A stretch of 64,000 nucleotides of DNA from the NCBI GenBank assembly GCA_029448655.1, contig JACCLO010000011.1, positions 558,001 to 622,000 on the forward strand, written 5' to 3'. A model generated the notes under the pieces. It searched no databases. It was not told the origin of the DNA and worked only from the letters and a program-made list of their open reading frames with translations. Shown here one piece after another: positions 55,085 through 64,000 of the stretch. Positions within the stretch are counted from its first letter, which is position 1. Each line of letters starts with the position of its first letter. This stretch comes from Wolfiporia cocos. Its lineage: Eukaryota; Basidiomycota; Agaricomycetes; Polyporales; Phaeolaceae. The position numbers and the translations under genes were made by a program.

Positions 55085-55573
55085 TGACACAAGACTTTCA
55101 TCTTTGAGTTGTCAATATAAACTTGAGCTTGTTGGATGAGTAGTCAGGTAAGAAGCAAAGCTTTGTAGGCAAAAGCTAGTGTTGAAGGGATTGATAGTTC
55201 TAAGGTCTTAGGCCTTAGAGGAGCAGCTTATATACATGTGCCATAACCATTACTATTAAGCCTGCCCTGATGTGTTGGGTCTGTGCACACAGGAAGTAAT
55301 GCTGTGCACTTACAGTAGAAGTTCATAAAATATGATAGAAGGGCCATGTCAGCAGTCATGTGTGAGATGAGCCAGTGGAGTGCTAAATGATAAGCCAGGC
55401 CACTGACGGGAGTGATATGACTGTACTTCTGGTACCTTCAAGAAATTTTGAGAAAATGATGGGGTTGTGGTTAGGGCTACTAACTATGTTGCATATGAGT
55501 TATCTATGATGTAAGTTGTGGAGAAGAGAATAAATTTGGGAAAGATTATGTAAATAACTATAAAATTGTGATA
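55085..55573 (-). mobile_element. Solo LTR-B with TSD CCACC
   Basis: 489 bp from TGACACAAG (with a terminal palindrome TGACA...TTGTCA) to TTGTGATA, where the terminal CA appears as TA. Flanked by CCACC (55080-55084 and 55574-55578). A reverse TATA-like CATGTATATAAGC is near 55235. Confidence 0.8.
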
Positions 55574-55994
55574 CCACCCAGCATTCCAGGTACATAGCAT
55601 TTTGGTTGGTGGACCAGCTGGGGCTCACAGCAATGTGGGGACCACAACCTCCCATCAGCCCACCCAGTGTTCCAGGTACATGGAAATTTGGTTGGTGGGC
55701 TGACTGGGGCTCACAGCAACATGGGCACTGCAATCCCCATCAGCCCACCCAGTGTTCCGGGTACATAGATTTTTGGTTGATGGACTGACTGGGGCTCACA
55801 GCAACATGGGCATCATGACCCTCCATAGGCCCACACAGAGTTCCAGGTACATGAATTTTATTTTGTTGGCTGACCAGGGGTTGCAGCAACATGGGCACCA
55901 TGACCCCCTATCAGCCCACCCAGCATTCCAGGTATGTCAACATTTGCTGGGTGGGCCAACCAGGGGCTGCAGCTGCAACCCCCCAATGGCCTAC
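55574..55994. repeat. 85-86 bp minisatellite, about five units
   Basis: Units begin at the GNRTTCCAGG anchor at 55581, 55667, 55752, 55838 and 55923. Each contains CAGCCCACCCAG, TTCCAGGTACAT, TTGGTTGGTGG and GGGGCTCACAGCAACATGGG. It fills exactly the gap between two solo LTRs. Confidence 0.9.
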
Positions 55995-56505
55995 TGACAT
56001 GGTTTTCCGTGTCATGGCCTCTGCCCGTCTCGAACCACCGTAGATATGGTACAAGGGTCATCTGATTTACTTATGCGTTGACACGTTACCACTATGCCAC
56101 CCGTTATACGAAGGGTCTCACGTGATGTATTATGTAAGCATTTAGAGTTAGTACTTAGTGCTCTGTTAGGTGCATGCGCACAGGCCATGCACTTTAGGGT
56201 AGCCTTGATAGTCAATGCTCGCATACATGTATATATACCGTAGAGTCTGAGGCTTACACCTCAGACTTGTCAATTTGACTCTGGGGCGTTCATCCCCCTT
56301 ACTTGCCATTCCCTCTGCTTGTGTATGCCTGACTGCTAGTCTGGGAGAACCTCGACCTCGCTATAGCCCTTGGGACTACCTCTTAGACGACGACGACCTC
56401 GTTGCGTAGAGCCCCCTTGGAGACGTTAGGCGTTAGGGTAGGGGAGTTAGGACTAGTGGTGGTGGGGCGTTGGGCGTTGGGTGTGGGCGTCACAAGTTTG
56501 TGACA
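55995..56505 (+). mobile_element. Solo LTR-B with TSD CCTAC
   Basis: 511 bp from TGACATGGTTTTCCGTGTCA (a terminal palindrome) to TTTGTGACA, flanked by CCTAC (55990-55994 and 56506-56510). Plus orientation, with TATA-like GTATATATACC near 56230. Near its 5' end on the minus strand (about 56025-56110) is a tRNA-like sequence with TGGCATAGTGGTAACG and GGTTCGAGAC. Confidence 0.9.
56025..56110 (-). other. Antisense tRNA-like sequence within LTR-B
   Basis: A-box-like GGGTGGCATAGTGGTAACG and B-box-like GGTTCGAGACGGG on the minus strand, about 55 bases apart. No convincing acceptor stem. It marks the 5' region of the LTR-B family. Confidence 0.55.
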
Positions 56506-56523
56506 CCTACCCCCAAGTTCCAG

Positions 56524-59500
56524 CTATGGTGCCAGCATCCTAGTCACTGCTACTTTTGTGCACTGGCCAAATTCATGGGGTAATTTCACGTTAACCCTAA
56601 TGCAAGGTTTACATAAGCACTGGTGCCACATACACCTGCTCCCAACACTGGACACCTTGTGGTTGGTACGAGCTTGGAGATGGAAATTTGGATGCTTAAT
56701 TTGATGAGGGTGGAGACACATGGCCTGATATACATACATAAGCTCACTATCTATACCACACTCCAGTAAGAAACAGAAAGCAGGCAAAGCTGCTGCTGCT
56801 TGTGCACGTGCTGGAAAGCAGTCTTGCACATCACAACAACAATGTCCAAATACAGGAGAAGCCCCCACACCGGCTTTGCAAATGGCAACCATTGATCTCT
56901 GTGTGAGTTCAGATGAGGATAATGAGTGCACACCATGGATGGGGGGCATTAGTCATGTGATGTCATCAGATGAAGACATACCTTCCATTTTTTTGGAGGT
57001 GAGAATGATGACAGTGCTGACACTGATGCCAATCTGTCTGAATTGGAAGGTGATGAACTATGGAAGAGTCTTGAGACAGAGCAGGAAAGGAGGACTCACA
57101 AGAGGGATGCCTTCAAGATCCTAATGAGAACAATGTCTCAGAGAGTTTGGAAGCAAGCAGGAAGTAGCCGGGATACAATGGTCTGTCAGACAGAACGAAG
57201 CGCAGACATGATAAGAAGCTCCGGGATGAACAGGCTCACCGCAATAGGTATGATTGTCATATTTTGTGGGTATATAGTATCGCTTGCTGAGTTCGAGCAC
57301 AGTTCCAATACGCAATTCATGCGCACATTTTTCTCACTACACAAGGGTTACGCATCATCAGAACAGCCATCAGATGAGCCACAAAGCAGTGTACATACCA
57401 CAATAGGCCCTCAACAGTCCACATTGTACAGAGATGACATTGTCCGGGGGTATATATCTGATGTGTCATCATCAGACGAAGAAGACAAAGTTGATGATGC
57501 TGGAGCCAAGGATGGATGAGGGGGCAGAGAGAATCACACTCACAGTGAGGAGCATGAATGCGCTGCACCCCAGCTTCTCATGCATGAGGAGGAGGAAGAG
57601 AGTGACACAGATGGGGCTGAACTCACTGTGAATCCCATCATCAATCCACCACAGCAGCAGCCCCCTGTCCGCTCCATGCAAATAGCCAACCACTCACCCT
57701 CTCCAAAGCACCGTAAACTCGATGTACCAACTCGGGTTGCATGTTCTCACATGAAGGGAACTCGTATGCAAGCCCTCGAGAATGCACTGGTAGTGATTCA
57801 GAAACTTATCTGATCAAAGCGACATACCTTTATTCTGGGTGATCACAGCTTGCAGGCATACCGTGCACATTGCATCGAGAGCTATCTGCACTTTATGGTG
57901 AAATATAAACACTCCAAGATTGTTGCATCTGAGTGTGCAGCAAAGAGCCATGGATTTGCCACAAAATGGGGTGGGCGAATGGTGCGGATGTGGGCGCAAA
58001 AATGGATGGCCACATTGGAACTCCCTATTTCCATGAAAGGCCGGCATATCAAGTCATACACGCTACTGCAGGATCCAACAGTGCGAGCTGAGCTATGTTC
58101 ATATGTCAGGTCAAACAAGTGAGCCATGAATCCAGAGAAACTTACCAAGTCCACAAAGGGAGCCATGATACCCACAATAACACAGGAGTACCTCAGAGAA
58201 ACTGTTTGTAAGGAGATGCCAGTGGGGTTGAAGAAGTATATGGAGTGTGAGCTTTTCCCGTGGATTCATATGAAGGTTGGCAGAGGAATCCCCTTGAGGA
58301 CAGCACGCAACTGGCTTCATCATGAGGGTTTTCAGTATCTTGAGCACAAGAAGAGTCTTTATTACAATGGGCATGAGCAGCCAGACATGGTCAGATATCA
58401 TCAAGAATTTCTTCTGCCAGCAATGGCACAATACCAGAGACAGATAGTTGAATTTGTGGTCAGTAACATTTCAATGGAGCTTGATAAGCAGTCTGCAAAT
58501 TACATGGAGTGTCATCTTGTGCTTGTGGTCCATGATGAGATGACTGCTCAAGCCCATGATTGTCAAAAAAAAGCTGGGTTTACAAAGGCAAGCAACCATT
58601 ACATAAGAAGGGTCCTGGATGAGGCATTCACCACAGCGATGTGATTTGTTCCATGTTTGGATGGCTGAAAGATGCAGGGCAAGGTCTTGAGTATAGCAAA
58701 AATCATGATGGATTCTGGAATGGTGAGATGTTTGTCAATCAGGTATGCTGCATTCCTGTAGTCTTTACCTATTGACTGATTTATTACAGCTGGAAACAAA
58801 ATCATCCCAACCTTCAAGGGATTGCATGTTGCTGGGTTTCAAGCTCTGATTGCTGTTGATCACTCACAAGGGTATTCCGCCTTTACCAAGGATGCACTTT
58901 TGGAGTCATGCATGAATATGCATCCCAGCGGGAAGCAAGCATGAATGTGTGATGGCTGGTTCATGAAGAATAATCAGAGGGTTATTCAGACGATGAATTT
59001 CCCATCTGATCATCCCAATCATCCCAATCTCCCCAAAGGAATGTGGCAGATTCTCATTGAACATGATCTCTGGGCTAATGGACTGCTCATGCAATGTCAT
59101 GAGAAATGTGACCTGGACGCAATGACTTGCTGTGCTAAACAAATTCTTTAGAATCAGCAAGATTTCAAGGAGCAGAAAACTCTTGTTCAGGAGGTTATTG
59201 TGAATGCAGGCCACATGTGTATATCTCTGCTGAAGTATCACTGTGAGCTGAATTTCATCGAGTATTTCTGGGGTACCATGAAGAAGTACCTTTGTGTTCA
59301 TTGTGATTACACTTGACACAGACCTAAAGTCTGTGTGACCGGGCACCGGGAAACCCTACAACTAGGCCAGAATGGTGAAGATCCTCAGAGATGAGGCAAG
59401 ACCTGCAGACTAGCAAGTCGAGGTAAGAGTGACGACAGCAGGCAGCACGCACAGAGCAAGAGGTAAGGGGCCTAATCGAGAATGCTAAACATGAGGTGTA

Positions 59501-60035
59501 AGCCTCATGCTAGTGCAACTAAATACATGAGGACGATGCAGGTGCTACGTACTAGCCCTAAAGTCCATGGTCTGTGTGTATACTAGGTAACTAAGTAACG
59601 ACGTGACCGGTCATGTAACAGTCAGGTGATGGTGACTGGTAATGGCCGCACATCATGTGAGTACCCTGCTAGCGCTCCACCAGCGCTCATAGGTACGTCA
59701 CGGGGTGTAGGGAATGTACTAGGCATAGACTGTAGTGTAGATGTACTGTACCGGATAATACAGGGGAAATGGCCATCAATGAGGGAAGAACGTACGAAAA
59801 TAAAGAAAATGTCAGTTTGTGACAACACCTTTTTGACATTACAATGCCAGATGCACTGGCATTGGTAAGTGTGGATACAATCCGAAAATGGGAGCACCGA
59901 ACTGTCAGATGGATGGATGCTTATTGCTCAGTATTAGGTGCAAAAGATGCTCAATTACAGGTTCAGGCATTCAGTTCTTGTCATCACAAGTCTCATCTCC
60001 ATGTTCCAGAGACTTTGGCACATCAGCTTGACTGA
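56524..60035 (+). pseudogene. Tc1/mariner-like DDE transposase, degraded
   Basis: Coding segments spread over several frames add up to one transposase. There is an acidic N-terminal part (ELEGDELWKSLETEQERR). Next comes a helical DNA-binding region (RAHCIESYLHFMVKYKHSKI, ELFPWIHMKVGRGIPLRTA). The catalytic core has D in VVHDE (58534), D in AVDHSQGYS (58858) and E in CELNFIEYFWG (59260). It is followed by RKWEHRTVRWMDAYCSVLGA. It is broken by in-frame stops (for example TGA after RSNK at 58120, TGA before MCDGW near 58942, TAG near 59150) and frameshifts. It is split near the C-terminus by an LTR-B (59314-59824). The type resembles fungal DDE_3 transposases. The 5' limit is uncertain. Confidence 0.75.
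59314..59824 (-). mobile_element. Solo LTR-B inside transposase pseudogene
   Basis: 511 bp from TGACACAGACC to TTTGTGACA. Flanks ACACT and ACACC differ by one base. It splits the transposase after CDYT and before the MPDALALVSVDTIRK segment. Confidence 0.8.
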
Positions 60036-60182
60036 TAAGCCATATTTAGGATAGTCAGATTAGTAGATATGTCACTACTTGCTATACGAAGTGTTATTTT
60101 CCCATCCTGGCTGTTATAGTTTGAATATCTATTCAGCTAAGATAACTGAGCAAGTTACTTAGCAGGTCAAGTAGTGCACTAC

Positions 60183-60868
60183 TGTCATGGTCTACTCACT
60201 GGTAAAGTTCTTGCTGTAGGGGTGGTGACGAGAGGTAGTGAATAGAGCGGAGCTTAGGCGATGCACGCTTTGGCAATAGACGAAGAGATGATTAGTTCTA
60301 AGGACGGTACACCTTAGAGGTCTAGCTTATATACATGTAATCAGAGCGAGGTGCTAAAGCCTGCCCTGAGGTTCCAGGGTCTGTGTGCAAGGTGGTAATG
60401 CCAGGTGCTAAGATGGGGTGCAGTGGGGAGCCACGTAACTATGCCCACATTGGTGGTAAAGGGGGGACGTGTCAGCGTGCACCTAATAGAGGGCCATGTC
60501 AGCATGCACTAAGGGGTAGCGCCAGTAATGGTGCCTGTAAAGGCCACATCGGCCTGCGCCTAATAGCGGCAGGTGCTGGGCTGTAAGTACATGATCATGT
60601 GTTACTCTCATGGCAACGGCCGTGATGGGTTTTGGGTTGTGCTGTAGTCATGTGTCTAGACGTAGGCGCGTAAATGGGTCACGTGACTGTACGGGGACAG
60701 GTGTGTGGGTAAGATGTGTTGGTTAGGGTTACTAACTACACGTAAGGATTTCCTATGTAGATAATTTATGAGTTAACTACGTGTAAATGCATATAAACTA
60801 CGTGTAGCTCCGTAGAAATGTGGTGAAAATAGGTAAAAATAGGGTATGTCCTAGGAAAATTTGTGACA
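60183..60868 (-). mobile_element. Solo LTR-B with TSD ACTAC
   Basis: 686 bp from TGTCATGGTCTAC to TTTGTGACA, flanked by ACTAC (60178-60182 and 60869-60873). Reverse TATA-like CATGTATATAAGC near 60330. Longest copy of this family in the window. Confidence 0.88.
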
Positions 60869-61272
60869 ACTACTTGTAATCTCCAGGGCTGGTACCAGAG
60901 AGTCAGAGCCTCAATATACAAGTTGGAGCTTAGTTCCCTAAGTTTGAGAATGAGTATAAGTCCTTGTAATTTCAACAAGGTCAAGCTAAGGAACTTGGCC
61001 AGTACATACATCAGATTATATACCACTACTTATCAACTGGGATCACAGTGTCCTTGGTACTGCTACCACTATGTCCATAAGGCTAGTATGCTATGTTGAC
61101 AGATAAGAATGTTGTGGTTGAGTGTAATAGAGGCTGAGACACAAGAACCCCTGTGGTTAGACACAGAATACAGGCTAGAATGTGTCATGACTGGAACATA
61201 TGGGCATAGAGTGTTGGACATGAAACAAGGGCCTATGGTTGTATGGGATCCCTAGAATAAAGTGTGCAGTGA
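60869..61272. mobile_element. LTR-A fragment and spacer
   Basis: At about 60925-61030 a minus-oriented LTR-A piece is visible (TTTGAGAATGAGTATAAG, CAACAAGGTCAAGCTAAGG). The rest shows no gene. Confidence 0.5.
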
Positions 61273-61916
61273 TGTTATGGGTCATATACCTGTTCACTAT
61301 ATTTAAGTCACAAATATAATTCTTCTGCACTAAGTCCCACAGATGTGTGCAAGGCTAGGTAATACCTTGTTTTTATTAAGCCTTCTGGCCCTAAATTTAA
61401 GACTCTAGGGGTCGTTCGATATTCAGTATGCATTAAAAAATATATCTGCTTCAAGAGTGTAAGTCGAAAATAGAGGACTTGCCTAAGTCCAAGAAGTCAG
61501 TGTGCACTTTGAGGACTTAGTCATTCAGGGCTTGGGATATACTCAGCATAGTTTCCTATGTTTGAGAATGAGTATAAGACTTCTTGTTTGTACAACAAGG
61601 TTGAGCTGAAGAGCCTCAACACTAGTTACATGAGTTTATATACTATGCTGGGTTTCAGTAGTCCTACCAGTCCCTAATGTCACCAGTACTATCTATGTCA
61701 TAACTTGAAATGTTTGATAGGTATGTAGTGATATATCTGAAATGGTAGATAGCAATGATACGGTGGTTGAACGCCATCTGTCAACTGTAGAATGATAAAT
61801 ATGAAATGAGGGCAGAGTTGGATCTGCCAGTCTGAAATGAGCCTTATATGCTAGTGTATTGTATTCACCCAATGGTGAGTTCTGCAAGCATTCGAAAAAA
61901 TAAAATGACCATAACA
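61273..61916 (-). mobile_element. Relic LTR-A
   Basis: Reverse LTR-A from TGTTATGGGTCATATACC to GACCATAACA, CpG-depleted, with about 60 bp deleted near 61857. Flanks AGTGA and AGCAA agree at only 3 of 5 positions. Confidence 0.75.
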
Positions 61917-62100
61917 AGCAAGGTGGTTGAACACTAAGTCTTGTTATACAGTGAGGCATCAGAAAAAAGCAGTAGTGCATGCATAGACCATAACACTGGC
62001 CAAATTTGGTCATAGAAATTTCGCAATTTAACTTCAAGGAAAGTCTGTCTAGCCATTTTGATCCTATCATTAATTAAAGCATTTTGGCTCGACAGTTTGT
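61917..62100. other. Short spacer ending in TSD TTTGT
   Basis: CpG-poor, no gene. Confidence 0.4.
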
Positions 62101-62530
62101 TGTCACAGATTCATTTCTCGTTCCCCTTGCCCGTCCCGTGCCTGTTCCGTGCTTAGATTACAGGATTATCACTACCAGATTAGCACTACCCACAGATACG
62201 GTCAGGTGATGTCACATGTAGTTAGCGTTACGGTCACTGTTGTTCCCAGTAGCACGCACGGACCACGTCTTTAGGGTAGACATGACCGCTCACTCATGTA
62301 CATACATATAGTGTGGATTGAGGTCTTACAACCTCATTCCTAACATTGTCAACGTTAGGGGCGAGGCCCCTCTCTCTTCCTCTTCTGTGTGCGCCTGTCT
62401 CCGTGTGACACTCTTATTTCATGACGTGCCAGTCTGGGGCTTGGACAGCTGCAACGCCTTCAAGATAGCATCTTAGGCTATATATTAGCCTCCCCCGCTG
62501 CACGGGTCCCACAGTACATAGACTGTGTCA
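62101..62530 (+). mobile_element. Solo LTR-B with TSD TTTGT
   Basis: 430 bp from TGTCACAGATTC to GACTGTGTCA, flanked by TTTGT (62096-62100 and 62531-62535). Plus orientation, CATACATATAGTG near 62300. Unlike its CpG-poor surroundings it keeps many CpG sites, so it is relatively young. Confidence 0.85.
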
Positions 62531-63095
62531 TTTGTCTCTAGACACCAATCTGAGCGAGCAATAAGACTTGCACAAAAGTAGTGGTGACTAGGGTGCCAGC
62601 ACCATACAAGGATCTGGTGGGCTGACTAGACATGCAGGCAACAAGGGATTTGTTGGCCATCATTGGCTCTGCCAGCATACAAGCCCATCATATCCATTGG
62701 TTGACCAGCCATTCCAGGGTACAGTGACTGTATGATGTGGCAGTTGAGTGCAACAGTGGCTGAAACATGATATCTGCTATGGTTAGATACAGAGGGCCAC
62801 TAGAATCTCTGATACGAAGGGAACATTGGGCATAGGGCTGTTAGGCATGAAACAGGGCCCTGGTTGAACAGGGGTAGCTAGTACACAGCTCACTGTGAGT
62901 TGGTTGAACATGTCTCATTGTACAGGGGTTGCAGAAATAATCGGTCGCATATTACTGTAACACAGACCACATGTATATTTTGCCTAAATATCACTGAGCT
63001 GAACAGTTTCATCACATTTTTCTATAGTGCTGTTGTGAAATCCCCTTGCATTCACTTTGATAATATATTTCCAACATTACAAGCCAAATCCATTA
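62531..63095. other. CpG-poor repeat-derived spacer
   Basis: Shares GGTGACTAGGGTGCCAGCACC (about 62580) with about 30090, so it belongs to an old repeat present at both sites. No supported gene. Confidence 0.45.
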
Positions 63096-63520
63096 TGTTG
63101 TGGTTATTTTGTTTTTCTGATGCATGCAGAACTCACCATTAGTTGAGTATGGTACAGGGACCTGTTGTGCAACCAACTCCCCTGGGGACTCATGATTGCA
63201 CTGGGCACAACCCCAGTTGTACTAGTTTATTAAGGCTTATTTCAGACCTGACAGATCCAACTCTGTCATCGTTTGTAATGTTTGGACATGGGAACCAATC
63301 ACATGCAATGTCAGGCATCTTAGCCCCCTTTGCTAAAAGGTGGTAATGTTGTGGTCATGTGATATTATGGTTCCTGGTATATAAATCCATAACACTGTTT
63401 CATATTTATCGCTTGATTGACATATGGCATTCAACCACCATACCCCTTTCATTGCTATCTATCATTACAGATATATCACTACATACTTATCATGCATATC
63501 AGGCTAGAACATGCATGGTA
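63096..63520 (+). mobile_element. Relic LTR-A, rearranged
   Basis: A plus LTR-A start (TGTTGTGGTTATTTTG at 63096, GCAGAACTCACCATTAG) runs to about 63500. A foreign stretch of about 140 bp (63270-63405) lies before the TTTCATATTTATC segment. Strongly CpG-depleted. Confidence 0.7.
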
Positions 63521-63938
63521 GCAGTGACACCCAGTGAAAGTACCTCATATCAGATTCTATCAGTAGCTACCCTATATGATCTGATACTAAAGTTGGACTC
63601 TTCATAGAATTCGCTATTTTTCTAGGCAACCGGTAGTATACTAGAAGCCACTGTAACATACCGCAAGCTAGTAGGATAGCATTCCAATATACTACTAATT
63701 ACCAGAAAATACCCAACGGCCCTGTCTGAAAATGTAGTGACTATCCCAAGATACTTGAACATACCAATATGCAGAGGCTCACTCAATCAGAGCATACTCG
63801 TTCATATCAGACCTCATTTTTTAATTGCTTTAATCTATCAACAGCTACCAGAAAATACCAAAATCCACCGAATCTCATCTTCTGACCCACTCAAAAAAAT
63901 GGCGCACATATGTTGGAAGTCGATGCACTCGGCACGTG
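63521..63938. other. Spacer, no gene seen
   Basis: No supported feature. Confidence 0.4.
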
Positions 63939-64000
63939 TGACCCAAATACTCTGGGTCATACCTCAACGCATACGCCCTACTCCTTTAGCCAGTGCCTTG
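63939..64000 (-). mobile_element. Terminal part of a further LTR-B at window edge
   Basis: TGACCCAAATACTCTGGGTCA at 63939 closely matches the terminal palindrome of the LTR-B at 28830 (TGACCCAAAACTCTAGGGTCA). The copy continues beyond the window. Confidence 0.6.

Overview
This window looks like nuclear DNA from a basidiomycete fungus, probably an Agaricomycete and possibly a wood-decay polypore (an inference from gene style and repeat content, not from a search). Genes are split by many 45-70 bp GT-AG introns. They include multi-exon cytochrome P450s, a basidiomycete-type phytase and tandem DUF6533-like membrane proteins. These sit in a landscape dominated by LTR retrotransposons, hAT-like elements and broken transposases.

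Positions 1-15000 are the gene-bearing part. Three P450 genes (1851-3526 minus, 4918-7248 plus, 12316-14691 minus) and one housekeeping gene, glutathione synthetase (7715-9447 minus), can all be read through their introns without a stop. The second and third P450s are close paralogues facing each other, with glutathione synthetase between them. A 443 bp hAT MITE with a perfect 8 bp target duplication (3916-4358) and a 1.4 kb fold-back hAT-like element (9870-11281) lie in the spacers.

Positions 15400-31200 are a nested retrotransposon block. The core is a complete, young Ty3/gypsy chromovirus (18290-26751; 708 bp LTRs, TSD GATGG). It has gag, a pol with an in-frame dUTPase domain between protease and reverse transcriptase, a chromodomain, and a third ORF with zinc knuckles overlapping the 3' third of pol in another frame. 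It is inserted in an older LTR of the same family. Many solo and relic LTRs of this family (called LTR-A here) and of a second family (LTR-B, TGTCACA...TGTGACA ends) surround it, several with perfect 5 bp target duplications.

Positions 31200-48300 return to host-like genes: two small unrecognised genes, four tandem DUF6533-like loci, and a phytase gene (44684-48249 minus) interrupted by two hAT insertions in one exon and with its catalytic RHG motif altered. Next to it is an intact 500-codon single-exon ORF of unknown function flanked by a 15 bp direct repeat.

Positions 50500-64000 are again repeats: two copies of a tRNA-like element, one carrying an 18-22 bp minisatellite; an 85 bp minisatellite between two solo LTRs; six further LTR-B copies; relic LTR-A copies; and a degraded Tc1/mariner-like DDE transposase split by an LTR. 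A diverged element with a 30 bp tandem repeat occurs in opposite orientation at 1-290 and 53195-53520. All coordinates and alignments were worked out by eye.
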